Positions 13,296 through 26,377 of a stretch of 64,000 nucleotides of DNA are shown one piece after another. The DNA is taken from the NCBI GenBank assembly GCA_022113835.1, contig JAILWY010000026.1, positions 10,071,001 through 10,135,000 of the forward strand. The letters run 5' to 3'. Both the position numbers and the translations under genes were made by a program. The first letter of the stretch is position 1. Each line of letters begins with the position of its first letter. Below the pieces are notes generated by a model, which saw nothing but the letters and a program-made list of their open reading frames with translations, was not told where the DNA came from and ran no database searches. Origin of the DNA: Atopsyche davidsoni (taxonomy: Eukaryota; Arthropoda; Insecta; Trichoptera; Hydrobiosidae).

Positions 13296-16200
13296 AAGAT
13301 ACAGTCAAATATAGTGTGCTCGAATCCCACATTCAGTATATCGGAAATAAAATAAAAAAACAAATGTTTGCAATATTAACTCAGATTCTAGACCCATAAG
13401 TTTAAATTTTAGTTTTTACCATGCAAAAGCATATGATGTATTTTTTTATAATTAAAGCTTACAAATTTTTGTAAATCAAATATAACTCATTTTAGGACGA
13501 AAAATATAATGCTTAACGAAGAAACACATAAAAACCCATGTCATGCTATTTTTTTAATATGTATTTATTATTTTTAAAATATAAAGTACATAGTTTAGAC
13601 TTACTACTATTCGAACCCTAAAGGTATACTATGTATAAAAATCTAAAACAAGTAAAGGAAATGTTAAATACAAGAGCTTCGTCAAATATTGTTGATACAA
13701 ACTTGCAGTCGATTTTACACATTTAAAATAAGACATCATTCCTGTAAAATATTTACATATTGTATACGAGTATTTAAATTCCCTGTAGTGTATCTGCAAT
13801 GTTTTATCCTTTCAAATTTTTCCGACTGAACGATCTCCATAAATCGAGAAGGTCATTTTATTTTGATATAAATATTAAAATGTATAATATTCAAGAGGTC
13901 ACATTATATAACGGGTGGCGTAGTTCATTAAATGGGAGAACATGTCAGAAGCCAGCAGATCAGAAAGTGGACCGCAAGCCACGATAGCCACCCCAGGAGG
14001 TTATTCTGAAGAACAAATTAAATGAGTGACCGTCGGCCGGCCGTGGACGCCGACCCTCGTCTTCCGCCTGACTTGGGAACAAGGAATCTCCATTCATCAT
14101 GCCCTCTCCGCCCCCGCCTCCGCCCAAAGCGAATCATTTATGAATTACATTAAATAAGTCAAATGTTCAAATAAACTGGCTTGAGAGAACTTTAGATCCA
14201 CTAAGGATTTTTTTTAAATCGTAATTTATCAAGAGACTTTTTGGTTCAATGGAATTGACATAAAGTCTCTATTTATTCTTAGTTCAAATACGAAGTAAAA
14301 AACTACTGTGCAGTTAACTTAATGGAAAATGAATAATAAATATAAAGTGTATAAACCAAGTACCGCAATGCTTTTCTGTGGCTTTTGGGAACGTCGTCAA
14401 ACTAAAAATAAAGGTCATATTCAACGAAAAACAATTTTCAACAGCGCGTTGCGGTCTGCACTCTCGTCACAAACAATGCAATTTTTCGTCTGTTAAAAAT
14501 AACAGTAATTTAACTTGTTCGTATCAGGATGACCAAAATAAAAGGAACATTAAAAATAATTTTACAATAACAGTAATAAAGATATCCGCACATGGGTACG
14601 TTAACAAAAAATCCATCAGATGTATGACCAGTCGGCCATTTTAGGTAAACATTAAGGCAGTCTACTTTCGCGTATAAATTGATTTTTTGAATCACCATTA
14701 AGGATATAGGATAGCCTTTTAATAATTTTTTTTTTTTTTTTGAGATCAGTAATCTTCGCAACCTTTTGGGTATTGAAATTAACATAATCAGAATTATTAC
14801 CGCGCCGAGGTGGGACGCGCATAAACAGGATCATAATATTTTTCAATAATGCTTCGGAAACGAGCAGCGAAGCGTTAAAAACGCGTTATTATGAATTTTC
14901 CACCCTCAAATTTGATCAAGAAGATGAGACACGCCCAGAGGCCTCGTGACGCAGGCGAGGCGCCGATTCCCAGCGCATCCATGCCTCTTGTAAATTCAAG
15001 TTAAATAGAATTTGTTCAATTATAAAACAACACGTGCACAACAGAGTTCATTAAATACCTGCATGACCAAAATAAAAATGAATCGTCTTTTTCACTGTAA
15101 CTTTTGAAGATATATCGACAAAACGTTAATTTTTAAAACAAATAAAATATATGGTGTGAACAATATCCGTACAATATTTTCATTAATTATCATATATTAA
15201 CAATTTTTGTGTACGTGGCACAGTAACTTTAATAGCCTATAAACTTGATGCAACCTTTAACAGAAATAGTCAAATAATATTTTTTACAACGATGTTAATC
15301 CACACGTCTTGGAAATCGTTCAAGAAGCCACAATTGCGGTTGATGCAGAAAATTGTCAACAATTACGTATTGTTATGAAAAGCTTACGTGTGTTTCTAGT
15401 GTATTTTAATACGGAGCCTTCAACTGAGTTCCGTAGTACTGTGCCGCATAGTGCATGTCCCGTGTGCCGCGATGCGTGGCGGTGCGTGGAGTTGCGTGCG
15501 TCGGCCATAGCGTGGACTCTGATGATGGATTCCGAATGAACTCACAACGCAACAGTGATTGATGCACATTTAACAATGCCTACAAATTAATCATAGCTCC
15601 GGTGCTTTATTTTGACGTCAATTAATTTCAGCGCGTGAATTTAGTTACTAAATCATTTTCATGCTGGGAAGTCTATTCATAGATAATTTTCAAATATTAA
15701 ATGGCGAGGTAGTGTGTCTGATTGAAGGATGCATAATTAATTAAACTGTGTTGTTATTTAGGCTTTGAATATTATTGAAATTGTCTATTCATTTTACTTA
15801 TTATAAGGAATTTGAATACACAATGAACAATTTGCTATTATGGCAATTCAATAAACAATATGTACTGACGGAAAACTGAGTGCCACATGTGATGTCTTTG
15901 TTTCGCAATTTGTGCTAATGCTAAAGCGTGCCAAAAATGTCAAATCAGCGGTCAATTCATTCAACACATATTTTAACATTGTATACAAGCAAAAAAATAT
16001 ATTTATTATTTTGTAATATCTTTTAATGATTCAGATTGTTCCTCACTAATATTAAATTATATTTATAAAAAAAAATATCTTTAATTATATATTAACACAT
16101 ATGAATACCTTTCAAGATTTATCATTTTAAATAATAAATGAAAAAACTCTTCTATGATTTCCAAAATATATGCGGGTAAGTATCTAGTATTTTTAGATCA

Positions 16201-16490
16201 ATCATATTTTAAATGATTTCCATATCTTATTAATTTTTATTAAAAATTACACAGAGACAGCAGTCACCGTTGAAGTCCACCTTTCGGAATTTTGTATAAA
16301 ATGATGGTTTATATTAGTAATGTCAAGTGCGACGTGGTGTTATAGAATTTCAGAAAGATATGGCGGCCGGGTTAGTTTCCCTAGGCAGTCGAACATCGTG
16401 CACAAAACGCTCAACAAAACTCAAAAATTGACAGCGTCAAATCAATCAGGATTGAATAGCATAATAACCGGAGTCGGTGCATGCACCGCC

Positions 16491-16571
16491 GGTGATGCCG
16501 GAGATGCCGGAGATGCCGGTGATGCCGGAGATGCCGGAGATGCCGGTGATGCCGGTGATGGCGGTGATGCC
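16491..16571 (+). repeat. 9 x 9-bp minisatellite (GGTGATGCC / GGAGATGCC)
   Basis: Nine tandem 9-bp units alternate between a T and an A variant, with one GGTGATGGC. In one plus frame they encode Gly-Asp-Ala repeats inside a 106-codon frame (16320..16640). The opposite strand encodes His/Arg-rich repeats. Nothing outside the repeat looks coding, so a non-coding minisatellite is favoured. Confidence 0.85.
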
Positions 16572-16965
16572 GTGGAGCCGAGTCGGCGGGGAAGGGGCTG
16601 CCCGCCATCATCCTTCGCAGGCGGTGTAATTACGAATTAGCTGCGCTGGGTGCCCACAAAAGGACGGCGGACAAAAATTTACATTTAAATTGAAAACTGT
16701 AATAATGCCGTGATACTGCGATCGCGGCCTGCCGTGAGGGAGACGCTTCCTGGCTTTTACTTCTGATCTCACCGATTTCTAAGATCCGTGGCACTGTTTA
16801 CCTTCTTGTTCAGAGTCGTCTAGTGAAATGAATTTAAAAAAAAATGTATTGTAAGGCTTACGGTTAGCTCACTAACCTATAGATAAACAACTTATAACCT
16901 TTATATTAATGTTATGGATCAGTCAATCAGATGCGTATTTATTACCCATTACGGGCTTATTATAT

Positions 16966-17136
16966 TTACTAATATGATTAGGCACATTAGTTCATATATA
17001 GAAGACGATTTAAAGAAACTCTCAGAAAAATATCATCGTGATATTTTTCTCCCACACAAATCACGATGATATTTTTCTGAGAGTTTCTTTAAATCGTCTT
17101 CTATATATGAACTAATGTGCCTAATCATATTAGTAA
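16966..17136. repeat. Perfect 76-bp inverted repeat with 19-nt spacer
   Basis: Positions 16966..17041 and 17061..17136 are exact reverse complements over 76 bp, separated by 19 nt. Within the spacer ATATTTTTCT repeats part of the right arm. A 12-bp direct repeat (AACTTATAACCT) occurs at 16889..16900 and 17135..17146. No mobile-element termini or coding sequence are seen. The arms would form a long hairpin in single-stranded DNA or RNA. Confidence 0.9.
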
Positions 17137-20100
17137 CTTATAACCTATCATTTGTAGATATTCAGCTTGATATTGCTTAAGTATAGTTTTGTTGAGACCT
17201 TATAGCTCAGGTAACGAACTAGGCATTTGTAGCATACAGTACTGACTAAGATGAAAAAATAAAAAAATAATAATAAACCGCTTTCAATTTAAGGTTTAAA
17301 TACTCATAAATTTCATTTGTTGATAGTGGAGGATACCCTGACAAATATTACCTACAAATGTTAGTTATACGATGTTTTAGCTTAACCGTGTTGATACCAT
17401 TAGAAAAAAAAACAAGTTGTAATTTATTTTATCGTAATTTTTGAAAATAAATATAAACATACAAAAGAAAATATCTTAGTTAAATATTTAATTTTTGTTA
17501 CGACGTTTAATGAAGTAGAAGCTTTGGAAGGAACGAAGCAATTAAATTGTAAACAGAATTAATGTAGCAAATATGTACGCCAAGAAAATCGCGGATAAAA
17601 GCTGCAAGTTGTAAAATTACAAACAAAGCGCAAACAATTTACTTGTGGAAAGAATAATAAAGCAAATGGGCGATTCTCAGTTTTTTTAACAACCCCAACT
17701 TTTATAAAAAAACTATGTATTTAAATTTTGCAATCAAATTCAAAAAAACAATTTTTAGATATAAAAAAGGTTCAAAAAAAAAATAAATTTTATATTTAAA
17801 TTAGATATCCGTTCTTACAAAGCACATTGGACAAGCAGACGCTTGATGTGCCATTACACATTTTTTTAATTTTTAAAATTCAAGAACTTCTGTGCCAAAA
17901 ATAATGTCACAATGGGAAGAAGTCAAATGTCCCCCAGTAAATTACTGAAATTTTTCATTACATTAAAATTTGCTTAGTTATATTCCGACTGAGGAAAAAA
18001 AACTTGGGAGGGTAGAGTGAGAATGAAAAAAAATCTTGGTTTACAAAAGTTCTTTAGGACAATATAAAAATTGAAGATTTTTTTCCTAAAACTATAAAAT
18101 TTACCGAATGAGTAAATTTAACCAGTTGAATGTTAAATTGTTTAAGTTCAAAATTACAATAGTTAAATGAAGTTCGTTTATTTAAATAAAGCTTTTGATT
18201 CCATTGTAAATTTTAGATATTTTGCGACAGATTTTTAAAAAGGAAAGGTTTTTTAAAAAACACAAAAAATATTTATTGCCATCAAGGAAAATTTGCGTTT
18301 AATAATTCAACATTGAAATAACTTTAAAAAAAACCTTTTAAAAACATATTGTAACCTCTACCGGTTCGTACTTTCAAGTAATCATAAGTTTATCAACACT
18401 TTATCAATCTTGATAAACTCCGACCTACAGAGAAACAAGTACGTATTCAAATTCACATTGGATTTCGGATGCCAAAATATAATACGTACGTGACATAGGT
18501 AAGCACTCAGCTCCCCTCACAAAGAGTCTCTTTGTACGCGCAAACTTCGTACCAACACCGTATCTGAACTATTCCATGAATATGCATAATGTATCGACAC
18601 CGAAACGAATTTGTTTCCCTCAAATTAGGCCTCCATCCTCTGTAAACACACCGAGCCTCTAATGAACAGTCGCGCTAGTATTGAAGAAGCGGGGGGCTCC
18701 TACAACGCCGCCTGTAACCGCTCCAGGCCGGAGGGGTAGGCTTTGGTGCCTTTAATGCTTCCCTTTAGAAAACATTCATTTTTTAATTTTTTGAGTTAAA
18801 TTTCACTAATAACAAAAACCGATTCAGTTTTATAAAATATATGCAAACGCATATTATCATATATTTATGTGTTTAAAGTCCTAAAATGAAAAGCTGAAAA
18901 TGCAACAAAAATAAAACTTCCCAATATTTTTTGTACAAAGCCTAGAAAATCACGACACCAATTAGGTTTTTTTCTAGAAAGAAAATTTAAATATTAATTT
19001 AAAACTGTTCAACTCGTTTAAATACAACAGTATTTTATATAAATATATATTATTTTGCAAAGCTTCAATTATAGCAGTTTTACATTATTTTAATATATAT
19101 TAAAACATCTTCAAAGATTGTGACACAGACATCATGAGAATTGAATACGATATAAATACATAATTAAATAAAAACTCTTATCCACCTATATTTTAAACCT
19201 GGCCTCGTATACAGGTGGGCTTGCCAGTAAGGGGCAAAATTGGGTACTTTTGAACCCTAACCAGTAGTAACGTCCCTCTTTCAAACATACATTTTGCTTT
19301 CAAAGGTGTTTTCATTTATTTATCTTTTTGTAGATTTTCGCGCAATAATCAAAAATAACGTACGGTAAATTTAAGTAAAATTTATGCACAACGCGCAAAA
19401 TATTACGTTTCATTCAAATTTATTACTGGTATTTTCAAACTCTAGCCACTACTGAAAAAAGTAAGAATGAATAAAATTTCTCAAACTCAAACAAACTTTT
19501 TTTTTAAAAAGCGTTTTGTATTTATGAATTTTTAGCGCGATAATTAAAATATTAGCTTTTTATAATGGGTTTCAATTTTCAGATACTAAAAAACTATTAT
19601 ACTGCTCATAAAAAAAACCTATTTCAAAAGAAATTTTAAAAAACTGACTAGATATATATAACATATTTGTATCAATGTTTCTGAATAAAATACCCATGTA
19701 TAATATTACATTTTTAAGACCGCCGATAACTTTTACTCGCCTTGTATCTACTCCCGAATTCAGTAAAATGGGGTACCACCGGAACCAAGTTCTACCCTAG
19801 CTGGTATAGGGGCTGTTGATTGCGACACGTCCCGCATAGTTTGCAAAGCCTTTTAAACACCACACCGGCATAGTTACCAGCAGTGAAAAAAATGGACATT
19901 TGGCGTATTTTATTTTAAAATTATATATATATAAATTTAAATATATATTTCAATTTATTAACTTTTAAGAGCAGTTTGAAATAATAAAAACATTTAATGC
20001 TGTCGCAACAAACATTTTGTTATAATGAAAATAAATAAACAATTATATAATTTTCTTTGAAACACCGGGTTCAAGCGTTTCAAAAAAGTAAATTTTGTTT

Positions 20101-23100
20101 TTATTAACATAGCTACTAATATTGAAACTAATTTTAAATAATCGATAATCAAATAGTCTTATTTAATAATTGCAAAAACCCACTTGTTCACTTCGTCCTA
20201 CAAAAAGTAAGGATTACAACAGTTAAAATTCTATATAAATCACGATAAAGCAATTCACGTAAATATAAAATGCTTTAGAAAACATCTCAATGGACAGGGC
20301 GTAGCGTTTCTATTTAGGAATCTCAATTTTATTTCACTACTAGATGTGTCCGCACAAACTATAACAAAAGTAATTTAAAGATTTTCAATTTATCATTTAA
20401 TATCACTAACGATTGAAATCGGTTTTCACCTTTCAGTGTAAATGATCAAAAAATATATGCGACATATTTCCCTACACTCACGTAACAAATAAAAAGAATT
20501 AAGAGAAAAACTTTAAAAAATATATAAATCCTAATTGAAGAACACTTTAATTCTTAGTTTCTAAATGAATAAATTGAATTATCGTAACTAATTCCCTGTT
20601 AATATTTGTACTTACAGTCTTCAAATATATACTTCTACTGAACAAAACAGTTTCACAAAGTGACGATACAATAAATGAATCTAAAAATACTTTTCTCTTG
20701 AATCTGATCCATTTCCACTTCAATAAATTAATATTGAGATTTGCGGAAAATGTTTTTATTGAGAAATAAATAGCACCTCTTTTGTGAAATAAACGCACAA
20801 ACAATCGGCGGGGTTCAATCTGATTTCAGGAAATATTGAGAATACAATTTCACTTCCTGTTTTCTAAACACATTCAGGTTACCCTAACTATTTTATGTTA
20901 TGTTTTAACATGTATGCAAATGAATGTTAATGCTATTAATAAAAAATTCCAATGAATATAAACTATCCACATTATTGGACAATGCGTGAAAACTTGTGAT
21001 ACCTTAATTTAGTCGATTTTATTGTAATTACAACAAAAGAAACACACAAATCGATATTGTTTTTGTTTTTAGAGTCCACCAGTAATACGAGCATCTTTGC
21101 TTGCCTTTTACATGTTGACCAGTATGAAGCATTGCGGATTATCAGGCAGAAGGTGAAAGATAAGCTAGCCGGCTGATTTCCCTAAAGATTTGATACTTTT
21201 TCAATCATTGTTGGAAAACCAAACTTAACCTGGAATCCCGACTATGTATCTATAAAGAAAACCTTTACGTATTACATTTTATAAAAATATCAATATTTTA
21301 AAAATGATGACGCGAATGAAAAACCTCGCAATAAAGGGAACGAATATACATACAATACAAGTGCATAATTTCTTAGCAATTAGAGTCATGCGATCAATAC
21401 AAGCGTCTGCATATACTAAAACATATTTTACCTGTTATATTTCATTGTGTTAATTTTACAATCAGAACATGGAATCAAATACATAGATTTTGATTTCACT
21501 GCACGTAACAGGTAACCATTTTCTAACAGTGTGCAGCAATGACTGGCAACAATGAAAAACGGCTCAAACGCTACTGAAGGAGTAAACATTTTGGATTACT
21601 CGACACGGCAGCTTCATTGAAACGTGTAAGATTACATTTTCACTTTGATCTACACACTTTCCGTAATCAAAATTTTCTACCTGCCAGAAGATTACCAATT
21701 GACATTAAAATATAGAGCAAGGCACATTCGTGAGCTAAAGCTAAATCATAGTTATGAATATGCTTAATAGTAAAGTTCTCAAAACCAAAATGGCTGAGGT
21801 ACGTTAAGGATCGCATTTTACAACTAAAATTCATGAAATTAAGACTCCGCAGACTAACGATGCACTAAAAATACTTTAATATAATAGACGAAGTGAAGTG
21901 CATACTCAAAATTCGACAGTGACTGGGTTGTGACACCCTGGATTGTGATGATGGTGATGATAAAAATCACCCTTCACTTTTAAAATAAAACTCACATAAA
22001 AAGACACATGGTATTTCCGGTTCAATGTTTGGTTCCATGTCCCATCTCCGTTTAACCAATGCATTATGTTGAGATGTTATTTGACATATAAACTTGTACA
22101 AAAAATGTTATGTATTAAACATATACTATTGGTCTGTATTATGGCACTGAAATGTAGGCAATAATACGTTATGTTAGCATGCAACATGGACGCAAAATAT
22201 TCAAATGGCTCGACATTCGGCTCAAAAAAACTATTCGCGGTTATGTGAAGAAGGCAGACGAATAAAAGCGAGTGATATTCATACGAGTATAGGGTTACCA
22301 TCGCAAAAAACGCGTAAGGTCAATGTTTTTATTTTCAGCCCAACAAAAAAATATCCCACCGGTATAAATATTATTATTGAAATAACTTGTTTTCAAAACC
22401 TTCATTGAAATTTTTTTGTTTTATTTTTTTCAAACAACGATATGCTTTGTATCTATAATGCTATAAGAAAGTAATACAAAATATATTATTTTTAGATATG
22501 TGGATCAATACTTTTTATTGTTGTAAACATTTTATTTGTCTTTTTTTTACTCAACTTATTATTCTCTAATGTGATAACTTCGTAAATAAAAAGTGATACA
22601 AATATTATGGGTATCCATCTCGTTTAATAAAAATATTTGTAACAAGAAACAAAAATAACTGCTCGTTTTTACGGTGTTGCGTCATAACACCGTGAATATA
22701 CTGTTGGGGGTAGACACGTTGACGACTTTTGTATCGAAAATATGTTACGAAAAACAAAGACATTTTAAAGTAACACATTATGGGGACCCTTCTCGCATAC
22801 GCGAGGGGGCCGTTGCGGGTTCTCACGAGGCGCCAATATTAAGTAAGGAACATTTCCTTCGGCCGACTCGGGGACAATAAAACTTTCCATCAAATTCCCC
22901 GGAAAATGTGCCTTCGCGGCGGGTCGATATCCAAGACAACACTCGTTCTAAACGATACCTAAAATAAACGCTAGACGGAGACGGTCGCTCCTTCCTCATT
23001 TGCATAGCTCCATGTAAAGTATGGGACGCCTGTAATCTTTATTACATTATGCCATTGTGATTATTACGACCGTTTATTTAAAGGTGTAATGGGGCATTAC

Positions 23101-23562
23101 TTTGTGAGACGCTGCAGCCATCTTAATTATATTGTACCCGAGCATATTACAAGAACGCTTTATGGTGCAATTTTAACATCCTTGTAATGACGATGTAAAA
23201 TTAGTAAGTTTTACGATTTCGGTTCGGACGACGCTTTATACCTTCTTACCCTGCTGCATTTTTAATAATTTTGACATTAAGTATTCTGTAGTTTAGAGCT
23301 AATCAAAGACGTTTGATTTATAACACAGCATTATTTAATTTTATGGCACCGCACACATAAGCATAGCTAGCCCAGTAACGACGAAGCTGGACGAAATTTG
23401 ATGTGAGCAAGATTCACAATGCTCATTGCTTTTTCAATGATGTAAGCCCGGCATCAAGCCCAAACAATAAAACAAAAAACCCAAACGTGAGCTTAAAAAA
23501 TATCTCAACCTGGAAGTAATTTACAATTATCGCTGTAATTACAATGATTTTCATTAATCGTT

Positions 23563-23636
23563 TCAACCGAACTCGAACCCGGTACCTCACGGTCGGTGAA
23601 CAGCTGCGCTAACCACTGAGCCGAGAAGCGGTTTCG
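23563..23636 (-). mobile_element. tRNA-like SINE head
   Basis: On the minus strand CGGCTCAGTGGTTAGCGCAGC fits a polymerase III A box plus D arm, and ACCGG-GTTCGAGT-TCGGT folds as a T arm with a good B box. The acceptor stem does not pair, so this is a SINE head or tRNA pseudogene rather than a working tRNA. Confidence 0.55.
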
Positions 23637-24174
23637 AGACGTACACGAATACATTATTTATAAACACAATAATAATTATTTTTGGCCGCTTTGCAATGTG
23701 TTACAAGCTCTCGAGGTCAGCGGGGAAACTCAGGCGCGATGAGCAGGAGGAGCTCGTCGGCGACTCCCTGTCGATAAATTATTCATCCTCTGAAGCATAA
23801 CGCGACTCCAACGAGTGCCTGCAGATACCAAGGCATGCTGCGAAATGCAAGACTCGGAATAAATGGTTAACAACGACACTACTACAACGGCACTATTGCT
23901 CAAAATTAGAAACAATCTAAATATGTAACAATCAACTGTTGACTAATCACATCAGTCATTATTGAAACATTAAATAATCAAAGATAATTAGTTATTTTTC
24001 TAATTAAAAAAATTATTGTGATTATTGTAAATCGCAAAAATGCGTGACACATGCAGTGCGTAGAAATAAATACATTTAATTTTTTTTTACCTAACTTCAC
24101 ATGAAAAAAAATAAATTTTAAGTTTCTTAATTTTCTTTTTGTTACATTGCAAAGTTCTTGGGACTACGCTTACA

Positions 24175-24224
24175 ATACGGTATGTGGCTATCCCCAAGAT
24201 GTGGCTTAGGTGGTAGCGCATATG
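24175..24224. repeat. Dispersed repeat family C, copy 1
   Basis: Shares ATACGGTATGTGGCT and AAGATGTGGCTTAG plus TGGTAGCG with 59916..59996, in the same order and orientation. The other copy has about 25 extra bases between the blocks. Confidence 0.6.
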
Positions 24225-24330
24225 GATTTTTGTTCTGTATTGACGTTTTTTTGTGTGTGTACTGTGTTTGTGCAGTCTTTAATAGTAACATTATAATATG
24301 GATATACTTGTAGCTACAGTGAGACCAAAA

Positions 24331-24417
24331 CGCCGCCGCTGCCTGCCACGTGGCCTCGGGTGGGGTTCCACGTGTGGCGTTTCGTAGTTTGCTTTCAAAG
24401 CGTGCACCGGACCAGCG
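24331..24417. repeat. GC-rich paralogous segment D, copy 1
   Basis: About 85 bp alignable to 58896..58980, roughly three quarters identical by eye (GGCCTCGGG, GGCGTTTCGTA, GCACCGGAC-type blocks). Minus-strand translations also resemble each other (ARFxxxxRNAxRGxxPEA). Origin unknown: a repeat or a duplicated exon or regulatory block. Confidence 0.5.
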
Positions 24418-26308
24418 CGAACCAGCGGGAGGAATCATTACTCACCAAATATAGGAAATCCCCGCAAGCAGTCTCCCAGAAACTTCTTCCGTTACATGTT
24501 CTAGGTCGAGAACCAATTTGTTACAGCTTTTTCCTTTTGCCCGCCTCAAAAATAGGGTTATTCGTAAAAGCTACAGACTTCGCTTCTTTGTGTAAATAGG
24601 TCAAATGTCACCTCGCAAGTCTGGGGACTACCGCAAAATGAGAACGTTATGTTTTTTTTTCCTTTTATTTTAGCTCACATTGAAGCGTAATCACAAATAA
24701 TAATAAAATTATACGTAAACACGTAAACAAAACACTTCATTCTAAGTTTGTTTACAAAAGCGGATACGCGAAGAGAAAATAAAGAGAAAATTATTATATT
24801 TATTCCACTAGGAGTATTACATTATTCGACACCAACAAGTTTGTATGATTTTTATTGGTCGGGAACTCGGTCCAGTGAACTTTGGGTTGTAAAAATAAAA
24901 TTAATCGACCGAGTGCAGCAAATAAAAAATGCATAAATTACATCGTCTGGTGGGTACAAATTTACAACCAAATGTAATAAAATACTATGAAGTGACAATA
25001 ATTATTATATGAATATTCTCTAAAGAAAATGTTTTATTAACCCACAAAGTAAAAAATGCAACAGATTGCAATACAAAAAATGATCCTGACTACTGAACCA
25101 ACCGAAGTTTGATTTTCTGGTTTATCTTTTAAAAAAATGTTCAATTTCATCATTTTTAAAATTGCGGTTAAATATTTGTGAATATATTCTTGAGTAAACT
25201 TATATTTATGTTTTTGTGTCAACATACTTTGTTTTTACTATAAAAAAAAATATTAATTTATAAATATTTATAACGAATTGCATAAAATTGAATTTGTAAT
25301 TTCTGTTACTGCCAAAAACCGAATTAATTTCATAAATAACAAAGAAGTACATTACTTTAAGATGTATTGACTATAACATGTATTTTTTTAAATAAGCACC
25401 ATAAACAGAGCTATGTAGTTTTTTATAATAGAACCTTGCCGTTGTATTTTTTTAAAAATGATTTCAGAAATTTAAAAAATGAAAATATTTGGCATGGCTT
25501 ATATATCATTAAACTATACTTACTATACTTCGACCTGTGTATATTTGGGACTTAGCGAAAGGTATCTTTGAGTACGAATTTAATTACATTCTACGTGCAA
25601 CCATCGTTTATCTGAATCAAGCATATCTCTCTGCGACAAATAGACGACGCCTGCAGTACGAACATGATCAATTTCTACAAGTTGAAATTTGAACTTTGTA
25701 ATTTAGATGCAACCCAGATCATTTGACTGGTGCATACTACTGAGCATAAACAGTTCAGAGATCAGCAGCAACATCGACGATGAATTGAAATACTCTCGTG
25801 AGGCGGAGCCCTGAGTGTGACGTTTCAATACGAGATGATTGAATGAGAGGGTGATTATAAATTGAATATTGAATGTTAATATTTGAATATGTACAACTGA
25901 TGATATATGAGACGCTAAAGCCGATACTGAAGACACGTTTCGAAACATCAAACGTAACTCAACGACCGTGTCGGAAGAATGTTCGCGCTGCGCTGCCAAA
26001 ACACTGCGATTTTACAATGCATGTGGGTAAGCGTTAAAAAAACAACATCGCGTGTTGGTATTCCTTTACACAGCGCCGGAAGCATCAATTGACATTTAAT
26101 AAACACTGCAAGAATCGAAGCGTTAATAAATCTCATAAATGATTCTCGTGAAGAATATATAACATATAATTAATAAAAAATTCAACTTGCTTTTGACGGC
26201 GTTGACATTTGAAAACACCATAACCAGTGGGTAGTAATACGAGACGGATAAAAATATACAAATATTCTCTATTTTTGTAATAATAGTATAAACAAGATAT
26301 GGACTCAC

Positions 26309-26376
26309 CGCTAATCTTCGAACACGCAATATCAATAAACCTCCCAGCGACCAATCAAATGCAAACACGTGCTTAC
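26309..26376 (-). promoter_or_regulatory. Candidate recursive-splice site with 68-nt cryptic exon, copy 2 (open frame)
   Basis: On the minus strand a T-rich tract ends in TTTTAG and is followed at once by GTAAGCACGTG, so acceptor and donor are back to back. A second donor, GCG/GTGAGT, follows after exactly 68 nt. This is the layout of a ratchet point with an RS-exon. Joined to the phase-1 donor of the exon at 61680, the cassette would read G-KHVFAFDWSLGGLLILRV and four more residues, open to its end. It matches the copy at 7837..7904 at 54 of 68 positions by hand count. It could instead be a true alternative coding exon or a diverged repeat carrying splice-like ends. Confidence 0.5.
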
Positions 26377-26377
26377 C

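Larger units (their letters stand above)
7905..16490. other. AT-rich non-coding stretch
   Basis: No supported gene. GC-richer islands at about 11160..11400, 12230..12440, 13970..14120 and 14800..15000. A CT microsatellite at about 8764..8780, a C15 run and two SINE-like heads are the only recognisable content. Confidence 0.6.
17147..26308. other. AT-rich non-coding stretch
   Basis: No supported gene. 17.2-22.7 kb is very AT-rich apart from a GC-richer block at about 18490..18740. A block at 22790..23130 contains several TTTAT/TAATTA-type motifs (for example ATTTGCAT and TTTATTTAAAGG) and could be an enhancer. SINE-like and repeat copies at 23.6 and 24.2-24.4 kb are listed separately. Confidence 0.55.

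Noticed and set aside
18489..18520. Plus-strand ratchet-like AG/GTAAGCAC
   Set aside because: No pyrimidine tract upstream and no downstream donor. Orientation is opposite to the other sites.
23563..23636. Functional tRNA gene
   Set aside because: Box A, box B and T arm are present but the acceptor stem does not pair.
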